In this document: piece by piece, positions 7,857 to 13,816 of the stretch
Layout of the letters: the number at the start of each line of letters is the position of its first letter
How positions within the stretch are numbered: position 1 is the stretch's first letter
Source: an uncultured bacterium
GTDB taxonomy: Bacteria > Actinomycetota > Coriobacteriia > Coriobacteriales > Coriobacteriaceae
DNA length: 15,424 nucleotides
Assembly (NCBI GenBank): GCA_905215765.1
Contig: CAJMRP010000041.1
Coordinates: forward strand, 1-15,424
Direction of reading: 5' to 3'
Notes under the pieces: model-generated
Told to the model about the DNA's origin: nothing
What the model saw: the letters and a program-made list of their open reading frames with translations, nothing else
The model's database searches: none
Made by a program: the position numbers and the translations under genes

Positions 7857-7879
7857 AAGATTTTTGGCACCAAAATCTT
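7857..7879. promoter_or_regulatory. Operator-like dyad AAGATTTT-7-AAAATCTT
   Basis: AAGATTTT (7857-7864) and AAAATCTT (7872-7879) are perfect 8-base inverted arms around TGGCACC. It sits in non-coding DNA about 350 bases before larA. It suits a dimeric regulator site or a small hairpin; the target is unknown. Confidence 0.4.
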
Positions 7880-7959
7880 ATCCCGCGATGCTGAATACTC
7901 GCAAAAATGCACGCTCCGGAGGGTACTACCCAGTTATGGCCAGAAATCCATGCGTCATC

Positions 7960-7988
7960 TTATGCAATTAATTAATGAATTTATGCAA
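7960..7988. promoter_or_regulatory. Direct repeats of TTATGCAA spaced by 21 bp
   Basis: TTATGCAA occurs at 7960-7967 and 7981-7988, with start points 21 bases apart, about two helical turns. AATTAATTAAT lies between them. This is the most AT-rich point of the non-coding stretch upstream of larA and could be an activator site or promoter core. No clean -10/-35 pair is visible. Confidence 0.4.
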
Positions 7989-8046
7989 AATGGCTTACGT
8001 GCGTACGTCTCGGACTAGATGTTTGCCTCGGCGCTGCGTAAATCAT

Positions 8047-8107
8047 CCTGTCTATAGTGTCTTTGACAGGCGGCCGCGGTCCCGTTTGGGGTCGCGGCCG
8101 TTTTGTT
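8047..8107 (+). terminator. Terminator-like hairpin 120 bases before larA
   Basis: CGGCCGCG (8071-8078) pairs with CGCGGCCG (8093-8100), with partial pairing continuing to a GTTT loop, and TTTTGTTGT follows. Immediately upstream, CCTGTC (8047-8052) and GACAGG (8065-8070) form a further inverted repeat. No gene precedes it closely, since ppc ends 700 bases earlier. It may end an unannotated transcript or act as an attenuator in the larA leader. Confidence 0.65.
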
Positions 8108-8226
8108 GTGGGGCAAATATGAACGTTGTGTTAATGAGTCGGTGGACGGTGGTGTTTTTCGGTGAGCGGCGTATCCTTCCAACGGTTTATCTAGTGTGTC
8201 AGTTGAAAGGAAGAGGGCGCTCGTCA

Positions 8227-9504
8227 TTGTTTGAATGTGAACTGCCGTTTGACCACAAGACGTTGCATCTGGAGCTCGAGGATAAGAACTTCGCGGGTGT
8301 GATGGAAGGTCATCAAAACGAGTTTAAGACCACGAAATCGCAGGAAGAGCTGGTAGAGGAGTCACTTGCCAACCCTTATGGCTCGCCTTCGCTCGAGGAG
8401 CTTTGTGCTGGCAAGAAGGATATCGTCATTATTAGCTCCGATCATACGCGTCCCGTTCCCTCGCGTGTGACGATGCCTATTCTGCTGCATCACATCCACT
8501 CCGCTGCGCCTGAGGCGCGCGTTCGCATTCTGGTTGCTACGGGTATGCATCGTCCGTCGACGCACGAGGAGCTCGTCAACAAGTACGGCGAGGAGATCGT
8601 TGCCAACGAGGAAATCGTTATGCACGTCGCGACTGACGACAGCATGATGAAAAAGATCGGCACCCTGCCTTCTGGCGGCGAGTGCATCATCAACAAGATT
8701 GCTGCCGATTGCGATCTGCTGCTTGCCGAGGGCTTTATTGAGCCGCACTTCTTTGCCGGTTTCTCTGGTAGCCGCAAGTCCGTCCTGCCTGGTATCGCCA
8801 GCTACAAGACCATCATGTACAACCACAACGGTCAGTTTGTGAACGATTCCCATTCGCGTGCCGGCAACCTGTGCCACAACCACGTGAGCGAGGACATGTT
8901 TGCCGCTGCCGAGATGGCTCACCTTGCCTTTGTGCTCAACGTGGTGCTCAACGGCAAGCACGAGGTCATCGGCTCCTTTGCCGGCGACATCCACAAGGCG
9001 CACGAGGCTGGCTGCGAGTTCGTGAAGAGCCTTGCCGGCGTTGAGCCCGTCGAGTGCGAGATTGCCATTACCACCAACGGCGGCTACCCGCTCGACCAGA
9101 ACATCTATCAGGCCGTGAAGGGCATGTGCTCTGCCGAGGCTACGCTTCCCGAGGGCGGCGTGATCATCGATGTCGCCGGTTGTGCCGACGGTCACGGTGG
9201 CGAGGGCTTCTATCACAACATCGCCGACAATGATCCGGCAGAGTTTGAGCGCGCCTGCATCGACTGTCCTAAGGACGAGACCCTGCCCGACCAGTGGACG
9301 AGCCAGATCTTTGCCCGCATCCTGGCGCATCACCCCGTGATCATGGTCACCGACCTGTGCGATCACCAGATGCTCAAGGATATGCACATGACGCCGGTCA
9401 ACACTATCGAGGAGGCGCTCAAGCTCGCCTTTGAGATGAAGGGTGCCGATGCCAAGGTTGCCGTCATTCCCGATGGCCTGGGCGTTGTCGTCGCGCAGCA
9501 CTAG
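8227..9504 (+). CDS. larA: Nickel-dependent lactate racemase
   Basis: A 425-residue enzyme interconverting D- and L-lactate through hydride transfer on the nickel-pincer (pyridinium dithiocarboxylate) cofactor. The residues described for Lactiplantibacillus plantarum LarA appear here at the same numbers: D72 and R75 in SDHTRPVP, H108 in TGMHRPS, H174 in IEPHFFAGFS, the cofactor-binding K184 in SRKSVLPG, and the nickel ligand H200 in MYNHNG. I chose the TTG at 8227 for three reasons: numbering then coincides with the characterised enzyme, the N-terminus MFECELPFDHKTL matches the family start, and AAAGGAAGAGGG (8206-8217) lies upstream. Upstream ATGs in the same frame add non-homologous residues and lack a ribosome binding site. 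It is followed by larD on the same strand after 49 bases, so the two are probably co-transcribed. Substrate preference for lactate is inferred; related enzymes act on other 2-hydroxyacids. Confidence 0.95.
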   Translation: MFECELPFDHKTLHLELEDKNFAGVMEGHQNEFKTTKSQEELVEESLANPYGSPSLEELCAGKKDIVIISSDHTRPVPSRVTMPILLHHIHSAAPEARVRILVATGMHRPSTHEELVNKYGEEIVANEEIVMHVATDDSMMKKIGTLPSGGECIINKIAADCDLLLAEGFIEPHFFAGFSGSRKSVLPGIASYKTIMYNHNGQFVNDSHSRAGNLCHNHVSEDMFAAAEMAHLAFVLNVVLNGKHEVIGSFAGDIHKAHEAGCEFVKSLAGVEPVECEIAITTNGGYPLDQNIYQAVKGMCSAEATLPEGGVIIDVAGCADGHGGEGFYHNIADNDPAEFERACIDCPKDETLPDQWTSQIFARILAHHPVIMVTDLCDHQMLKDMHMTPVNTIEEALKLAFEMKGADAKVAVIPDGLGVVVAQH

Positions 9505-9513
9505 TGCGCGGCC

Positions 9514-9528
9514 TAAACGAATCGTTTA
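9514..9528. promoter_or_regulatory. Short dyad between larA and larD
   Basis: TAAACGA (9514-9520) and TCGTTTA (9522-9528) are perfect inverted arms around a single A, in the 49-base gap. The one-base centre rules out a simple hairpin, so a protein site is more likely than an RNA structure. Chance cannot be excluded. Confidence 0.3.
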
Positions 9529-9553
9529 TAACCGACAAGAAAGATAAGGTTTT

Positions 9554-10285
9554 ATGCTTACCAAACTCCTCTGCGAATTCGGCGCAACGGCCCTCATGAT
9601 CATCTTTGGCGTGGGCGTGCACTGCGATACCGTGCTTAAGGGCACCAAGTATCAGGGCTCCGGCCACATGTTTGCAATCACCACCTGGTCTTTTGGCATC
9701 TCGGTCGCCCTGTTTATCTTTGGCGGCGCCGTGTGCATGAACCCCGCCATGGTGCTTGCCCAGTGCATCGTGGGCCTGGTGCCGTGGAGCAGCTGCATCC
9801 CCTTCATGATTGCCGATATGCTCGGCGGCTTTGCGGGTGCCGTGATCGCGTGGTTGATGTATGCCGATGAGTTCAAGGCTTCCGATGGTGTCATCGATCC
9901 CATTGCCCAGCGCAATATCTTCTCGACCAACCCCACCACCGAGGGTACGAACTATGCCCGCAACTTCTTCTGCGAGGCTATCTGCACTTTTGTGTTCATC
10001 AGCGCCATCCTTGCTGCTGCTAACCGTGCTGGCGAGAACGTCCTGATGCTCGCCATCTGCGTCGGTCTGATCGTTTGGGCTGTTGGCATGGGCATGGGCG
10101 GCATCACCGGCTTCGCCATGAACCAGGCTCGTGACCTTGGTCCTCGCATGGCCTATCAGGTGCTGCCGATCAAGAACAAGGCTGACAACAACTGGAAGTA
10201 CGGCCTGCTCGTTCCTGGCATCGCTCCGTTTGTCGGTGCCGCTCTGGCCGCGCTGTTTGTGCACGGTTTCTTGGGCATGTTCTAG
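9554..10285 (+). CDS. larD: Lactic acid channel of the aquaglyceroporin (MIP/GlpF) family
   Basis: A 243-residue membrane channel expected to let lactic acid cross the cytoplasmic membrane, as LarD does beside LarA in lactobacilli. About six hydrophobic segments and the two half-helix signatures are visible: CMNPAMVLAQ (61-70, NPA at 63-65) and TGFAMNQARDLGPRM (185-199). The second signature reads NQA (190-192) where aquaporins usually have NPA. The following R193, the conserved filter arginine, is kept. Features such as FGVGVHCDTVLKGTK and a long extracellular loop resemble LarD-type proteins rather than classical GlpF. The ATG at 9554 follows AAGATAAGG by four bases. It probably shares the larA transcript and ends before the palindromic element at 10309. 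A glycerol facilitator is the alternative, which context argues against. Confidence 0.88.
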   Translation: MLTKLLCEFGATALMIIFGVGVHCDTVLKGTKYQGSGHMFAITTWSFGISVALFIFGGAVCMNPAMVLAQCIVGLVPWSSCIPFMIADMLGGFAGAVIAWLMYADEFKASDGVIDPIAQRNIFSTNPTTEGTNYARNFFCEAICTFVFISAILAAANRAGENVLMLAICVGLIVWAVGMGMGGITGFAMNQARDLGPRMAYQVLPIKNKADNNWKYGLLVPGIAPFVGAALAALFVHGFLGMF

Positions 10286-10308
10286 TCCAAGGCTACATAG
10301 GTCGTCCG

Positions 10309-10431
10309 CCGTCCGCAGGGGGTAACTTCCCAGCGCGTCCTCGGACATGCAAAAAGGCTCGCTGCGCACTTCGTGCGGCGAGCCTTTTTGCGTCCTGCGG
10401 AGTGCGCTGGGAAGTTACCCCCTGCGGACGG
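10309..10431. repeat. Nested palindrome with conserved internal loops, copy B
   Basis: The outer arms (10309-10336 and 10404-10431) are perfect 28-base inverted copies unrelated in sequence to those of copy A. The internal loop strands are GTCCTCGGACAT (10337-10348) and GTCCTGCGGAGT (10392-10403), matching copy A at 9/12 and 11/12 positions. The inner arms GCAAAAAGGCTCGC (10349-10362) and GCGAGCCTTTTTGC (10378-10391) are perfect and capped by a GCAC-TTC-GTGC hairpin. It sits between convergent larD and tetR. Confidence 0.92.
10349..10391. terminator. Bidirectional terminator inside the palindrome, between larD and tetR
   Basis: The GC-rich core (GGCTCGC/GCGAGCC) is flanked by AAAAA on the left and TTTTT on the right, so either strand would make a hairpin followed by uridines. 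This fits the convergent arrangement of larD and tetR. Confidence 0.75.
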
Positions 10432-10588
10432 CTGCGGGGTCTTTGCTGCGCTCGAGCAAGCAATCCAACATATAAATCTGAATTTGGATGGGAGGGGCTT
10501 GTTGCTGATAGGGGCGTTGGGCTGTTGTTGACACTTTGGGATGCGTGGCGCCCTGGGTTGGGGCGATGCTTTGGGATGAGCTTCTTAC

Positions 10589-11128
10589 TTAGCTGAAGAG
10601 GGGCTTTATGGCCGAGAGGTAGTCTTTGGATACGTCGGCCTTATCTGCTTGGAAGTTGTGCCAGGCCCACCATTGAACGGTGGCTACGAAGCTTGAGGCT
10701 ATGTGGTGTAGTAGGAAGCTTCGGTCCATGGTGGCGGCGGGGCCGTTTGGGTCGGTAGGGACGGTTTCGGCTGCACGCGACATGATGGTCTTGCGGAGAC
10801 AGTCGGCGAAGACGCGTGAGCCGGCGCCGGCTACGAGGGCTCGAACGCCCTGGCGGCGCTCCCAGAGGTTGTTGAGGATATGCTCGACCTGCACGAGTGG
10901 GTCGTCGAGCGGTGTGCCATCGTCGTCGAGGGCGTGGGTGCAGATGTCGCTCACGAGCTCGGACAGTAGGTCGTCCTTGCTCTTAAAGAGACCGTAGAAT
11001 GTCGCACGGCCTACGTGAGCGCGCGCGATGATGTCGCCGACGGTAATCTTGCCGTAGTCCTCTTCGCGTAGCAGCTCGGAGAACGCCGCAACGATGGCGG
11101 CGCGGCTTTTTTCTTTGCGGGCATCCAT
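10589..11128 (-). CDS. TetR/AcrR-family transcriptional regulator
   Basis: A 179-residue DNA-binding regulator. The N-terminal 55 residues form the TetR helix-turn-helix: RAAIVAAFSELLREE, then ITVGDIIARAHVGRATFYGLFKSKDDLL, ending with the typical YxLFxSKDxL helix. The C-terminal ~120 residues are a variable helical ligand-binding and dimerisation domain ending in IKPLFS. The ATG at 11128 starts two bases after the larC stop codon, with no clear ribosome binding site, so translation is probably coupled to larC. It is therefore most likely the local regulator of the lar genes and of itself. The ligand is unknown; lactate is a guess from context. Palindromes in front of larB (12874-12921) are candidate operators. 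The reading frame stays open upstream into larC, but that part is not homologous to TetR proteins. Confidence 0.88.
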   Translation of the reverse strand: MDARKEKSRAAIVAAFSELLREEDYGKITVGDIIARAHVGRATFYGLFKSKDDLLSELVSDICTHALDDDGTPLDDPLVQVEHILNNLWERRQGVRALVAGAGSRVFADCLRKTIMSRAAETVPTDPNGPAATMDRSFLLHHIASSFVATVQWWAWHNFQADKADVSKDYLSAIKPLFS

Positions 11129-11130
11129 GG

Positions 11131-12036
11131 CTATGCATCCACGTGAACGAGCAGACAGCGGAGCGTGCCGGAGCAACCCTCGTAGGGGCGCTTGCCGGCG
11201 CCGTAGCCGACGGCTTCGATGTGGTAGCGGGCCGGTAGGTGCTCGGACGTGCGCAGTGCGGCGACGATGGCGGCGCCCGTGGGCGTCACGAGCTCGCCGG
11301 CGACCGGTGCGGGCGTGAGGGCGATATTGCCTGCTTGGCATAGGTTGACGACGGCGGGCACCGGGATGGGCATAAGGCCGTGGGCACAGTGGATGGTGCC
11401 GTGACCCTCGGAGAGCGACTCGACGACAATGTCCTCGATACCCAGGTCATCGAGACAGATGGCGACCGAGCAGATGTCGACGATGGAGTCGATGGCGCCT
11501 ACCTCGTGGAACATGACGGTCTCGGGCGTTTTGCCGTGGGCCTTGGCCTCGGCGGCGGCGAGCGCGGTAAAGATGGCGAGCGCACGACGCTTAGCGCCAT
11601 CGCTTAGCTGCGAGCCGTCGATGATGGCGGTGACGTCCGCCAAAGAACGATGGTGATGGTGGTGGGCGTGATGATGGCCCTCGTGGCCATGGCCGTGGGT
11701 CTCATGATCATGCTCATGGCAGTGTTCGTGCTCACCATGGTCATGATGGTGGTGCTCGTGCTCGTGCTCGGCAGCTGCTTCGTTGCCGTAGAGCCAGGCC
11801 ATATCGTGATCGTGGTTCTCGAGCTCCTCTGCCAGCTGAACGTCAAAGTCGCAGGCGTCGATGCCATGCTTGTTTACGCGTGTAACGGCAACCTCAAACC
11901 CGTCAACCGGCAGTGTGGCGAGCTGTTCGCGCAGGTGCTCCTCGCTGGCGCCCAGATCGAGCAGGGCCGCGACAGTCATGTCGCCGCTGATGCCCGAGGT
12001 GCCGTCGATGATAAGCGTGTGCTGATGATTGGACAT
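11131..12036 (-). CDS. larC: Nickel-insertion protein LarC, LarC1-type (N-terminal part only)
   Basis: A 301-residue protein for building the nickel-pincer cofactor of LarA; LarC inserts nickel in a CTP-dependent step. It opens with the family signature DGTSGISGDM (11-20) and has the expected FHEVGAIDSIVDI (176-188) and the AHGLMPIPVPA region (218-228). Residues 91-129 form a histidine-rich segment with 23 His, a likely nickel-binding or storage region. The protein ends shortly after EAVGYGAGK (275-282), where full-length LarC (about 400 residues) would continue into the LarC2 domain. Here a TAG stop follows and tetR begins at once; no LarC2 sequence is visible in any frame nearby. The ATG at 12036 has AAGGAG nine bases upstream, overlapping the larB stop. 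It lies in the larB-larC-tetR unit. Activity without LarC2 would need that part elsewhere in the genome. Confidence 0.9.
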   Translation of the reverse strand: MSNHQHTLIIDGTSGISGDMTVAALLDLGASEEHLREQLATLPVDGFEVAVTRVNKHGIDACDFDVQLAEELENHDHDMAWLYGNEAAAEHEHEHHHHDHGEHEHCHEHDHETHGHGHEGHHHAHHHHHRSLADVTAIIDGSQLSDGAKRRALAIFTALAAAEAKAHGKTPETVMFHEVGAIDSIVDICSVAICLDDLGIEDIVVESLSEGHGTIHCAHGLMPIPVPAVVNLCQAGNIALTPAPVAGELVTPTGAAIVAALRTSEHLPARYHIEAVGYGAGKRPYEGCSGTLRCLLVHVDA

Positions 12037-12046
12037 GGAATGCTCC

Positions 12047-12829
12047 TTAGCGGGCGCGGGGTGTGCCGGCGCTCAGATGATTGATAAGACTTGCCTGGTA
12101 GGCGGCACCAAAGCCGTTGTCGATATTGACGACCGATACGCCGCTGGCACAGGAGTTGAGCATGGCGAGCAGTGCGGCTACACCACCAAAACTTGCGCCG
12201 TAGCCCACGCTGGTGGGAACGGCGATGACCGGACAGCTCACCAGGCCGCCGACAACGCTCGCCAACGCGCCCTCCATGCCGGCGATGGCGATGACCACCT
12301 GCGCCTGGGCAAGTTCCTCGGCATGCGCGAGCAGGCGGTGCAGGCCGGCAACACCCACGTCGTAGAGGCGGTCGACCTCGTTGCCATAGAACTCGGCCGT
12401 CAGTGCCGCCTCTTCGGCGACGGGCAGGTCGCTTGTGCCGGCGCAGGCGACGACGATGCGTCCGTTGCCGGTAGGGGAGGGCTTGCCGCCCACGAGGGCG
12501 AGCTGTGCGTCCGGGACATATCCCAGGTCGATGCCGTTGTCGAGGAGCTCCGAGGTACGGGCCGCTTTTTCGCTGTCCAGGCGCGTGACCAGGATGCGCT
12601 CCTGGCCGGCATCGCGCAGCGCCTCGATAATGGCGCCAATCTGCTCGGCGGTTTTACCGGCACCGTAGACAACCTCGCCGGCTCCCTGGCGTACCCCGCG
12701 TGAAAGATCGAGCTGCGCAAAACCCAGATCGGCGGTTGGCGCCGTCTGGATGCGCGTGAGGGCATCGGCCGGCATAATGCTTCCGTCTGCCACGTCACTT
12801 AGCAATTGCTCAAGATCTCGTTTGTCCAT
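12047..12829 (-). CDS. larB: Nickel-pincer cofactor biosynthesis protein LarB
   Basis: A 260-residue enzyme related to PurE (AIR carboxylase) that carboxylates and hydrolyses nicotinic acid adenine dinucleotide, the first step towards the LarA cofactor. Family landmarks are the N-terminal DLEQLLSDVADGSI helix, DLSRGVRQGAGEVVYGAGKT, VACAGTSDLPVAEEA, and the long conserved C-terminal block with GMEGALASVVGGL, VPTSVGYGASFGG and NIDNGFGAA. Its length is normal. The ATG at 12829 has AAGGGA upstream, whereas the in-frame codons further upstream (MLNFSASKGTY) are not conserved in character. Its stop codon is shared with the ribosome binding site of larC, ten bases before that start, so the two genes are tightly coupled. 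Confidence 0.93.
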   Translation of the reverse strand: MDKRDLEQLLSDVADGSIMPADALTRIQTAPTADLGFAQLDLSRGVRQGAGEVVYGAGKTAEQIGAIIEALRDAGQERILVTRLDSEKAARTSELLDNGIDLGYVPDAQLALVGGKPSPTGNGRIVVACAGTSDLPVAEEAALTAEFYGNEVDRLYDVGVAGLHRLLAHAEELAQAQVVIAIAGMEGALASVVGGLVSCPVIAVPTSVGYGASFGGVAALLAMLNSCASGVSVVNIDNGFGAAYQASLINHLSAGTPRAR

Positions 12830-12873
12830 ATAAGTTCCCTTCGACGCAGAAAAGTTTAGCACGCGAAGGGTTG

Positions 12874-12905
12874 TTTCCGAACATTAGAGCATAATTGTTC
12901 GGAAA
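12874..12905. promoter_or_regulatory. Inverted repeat bracketing the larB promoter
   Basis: TTTCCGAACA (12874-12883) and TGTTCGGAAA (12896-12905) are perfect 10-base inverted arms around a 12-base spacer that contains the larB -10 box on the minus strand. A regulator binding here would block the promoter. It could also form a hairpin at the 5' end of the transcript or after serB. Confidence 0.6.
12883..12891 (-). promoter_or_regulatory. Extended -10 element for larB-larC-tetR
   Basis: On the minus strand this reads TGCTCTAAT: an extended TGn motif followed by a 5/6 match to TATAAT, 54 bases before the larB ATG. No good -35 box is found, which is common for extended -10 promoters. Confidence 0.5.
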
Positions 12906-12921
12906 TCTGACATGTCAGATT
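12904..12921. promoter_or_regulatory. Perfect 18-bp palindrome, candidate TetR operator
   Basis: AATCTGACATGTCAGATT is a perfect 18-base palindrome without a spacer, 75 bases upstream of larB and next to the inverted repeat at 12874-12905. The size and symmetry suit a TetR-family dimer, and the tetR gene is the last gene of the transcript that starts here. The assignment is inference. Confidence 0.55.
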
Positions 12922-12945
12922 AGATGAAGTTGTGAGGCAAACTGA

Positions 12946-13581
12946 CTAGTCGCGCAGGATGATGTCCATGCCGAGCATCAGGTTGCGCTCGTCGATGGCA
13001 AACGGGGCGGCCTCGCGCGTCTTGGGCTTGGCGCAAAACGCGATGCCCGTGCCCGCGGCCTGAATCATGGGGATGTCGTTGGCGCCGTCGCCGATCGCGA
13101 CGGTGTGGGCCATATCGACACCGCACTCAACCGCCCAGTCCAGCAGCTGGATGAGCTTGGACTCCTTGGTCACAATGTTGGCAGCCAACTTACCGGTGAG
13201 CTTGCCGTCCATGACTTCCAGGCGGTTGGCCAGGCAAAAATCGATGCCCGCGGCGGTTACGATCTTGTCAGCGACCTCGTGGAAGCCGCCGCTTACCACG
13301 CCGACCTTCCAGCCCTTGCTGTGCGCCGAGCGCACAAGCTCCAGCGCGCCGGGGGTAAACGTCACGCGCGCAAAGGTGCGCTCGAACACGCTCTCGTCCA
13401 GGCCGGCAAGCAGCCCCACGCGCTCCTCGAGCGCCTGCTTAAAGTCAAGCTCGCCGCGCATGGCGCGCTCGGTGATCTGCGCTACCTGCTTGCCCACGCC
13501 GGCCTCCTCGCCCAACAGGTCGATGACCTCCTGGTTGATGAGCGTAGAGTCGATATCCATAACGATGAGGCGTGCAGTCAT
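12946..13581 (-). CDS. serB: Phosphoserine phosphatase (HAD family)
   Basis: A 211-residue haloacid-dehalogenase-type phosphatase that should release serine from L-phosphoserine, the last step of serine synthesis. Motif I is MDIDSTLINQE (D9 nucleophile, D11). Motif II is VVSGGFHE (S97). The lysine region is TKESK, and motif III is IGDGANDIPM (D165, D169). The cap region contains the ERAMRGELDFKQALEERV stretch typical of SerB. There is no N-terminal ACT domain, so it is the short form. The ATG at 13581 is preceded by GGAAAGG; upstream codons in the frame look non-coding. It lies upstream of larB on the same strand with a 116-base gap holding palindromes but no clear terminator, so read-through into larB is possible. 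Confidence 0.92.
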   Translation of the reverse strand: MTARLIVMDIDSTLINQEVIDLLGEEAGVGKQVAQITERAMRGELDFKQALEERVGLLAGLDESVFERTFARVTFTPGALELVRSAHSKGWKVGVVSGGFHEVADKIVTAAGIDFCLANRLEVMDGKLTGKLAANIVTKESKLIQLLDWAVECGVDMAHTVAIGDGANDIPMIQAAGTGIAFCAKPKTREAAPFAIDERNLMLGMDIILRD

Positions 13582-13616
13582 GGCGGGCCTTTCCGAGTGC
13601 TGTTTTATTGGGGCAT

Positions 13617-13625
13617 ATTGTCGCA
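13617..13625 (-). promoter_or_regulatory. Possible extended -10 element for serB
   Basis: On the minus strand this reads TGCGACAAT: TGn plus a 4/6 match to TATAAT, 36 bases before the serB ATG. It is weak evidence on its own. Confidence 0.3.
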
Positions 13626-13774
13626 CGTGACGAGCGCGGGCGGGTGCCGCGGTGCGTCAATTGTTTCGTCTCCGTCAAGTCTTTGGGCAGGAGCCACTTT
13701 TCCGCGGCACATCGACACAGGTGCGATAAGATAGAACGCCATGTCTGGCTGCGCGGTTTACGCAGGCTGGGCAA

Positions 13775-13816
13775 ATCTGTACGACGCCGCCCGGAACGAC
13801 ACGGGGCGGCACAGAT
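13775..13816 (+). promoter_or_regulatory. Leader hairpin in front of aspS
   Basis: ATCTGT (13775-13780) pairs with ACAGAT (13811-13816). An inner stem GCCGCCC (13786-13792) pairs with GGGCGGC (13804-13810). A five-base bulge ACGAC lies on the left side only, and the loop is 11 bases. The structure ends five bases before the AAAGGAGG ribosome binding site, and no T run follows, so it is not a terminator. It may modulate aspS translation. Confidence 0.5.

Larger units (their letters stand above)
7594..8046. other. Non-coding stretch between the repeats and larA
   Basis: About 450 bases without a gene I can support. Small frames exist but lack ribosome binding sites and protein-like composition. 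Base composition falls towards the right-hand side (AT-rich around 7960-7990). The stretch holds a distant inverted pair CGTGCAAAA (7679-7687) and TTTTGCACG (7757-7765), the dyad at 7857-7879, a GGGTA-C-TACCC dyad near 7921, and the TTATGCAA direct repeats. It may contain a decayed gene, an unrecognised small RNA or the larA control region. Confidence 0.5.

Noticed and set aside
7747..7971. 74-codon frame in the ppc-larA gap
   Set aside because: No Shine-Dalgarno sequence, no recognisable features, and it crosses the dyad at 7857-7879. A decayed gene cannot be excluded.
7975..8226. N-terminal extension of larA
   Set aside because: These codons run through the terminator-like hairpin, have no similarity to LarA, and place the start far from any ribosome binding site.
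8362..9501. Antisense frame over larA
   Set aside because: Mirror of a conserved gene; no independent evidence of coding.
11129..11341. N-terminal extension of tetR, or a frameshifted LarC-TetR fusion
   Set aside because: The upstream part is larC read in another frame and is Arg-rich. An open frame over 200 bases is expected by chance at this GC. No slippery sequence was recognised.
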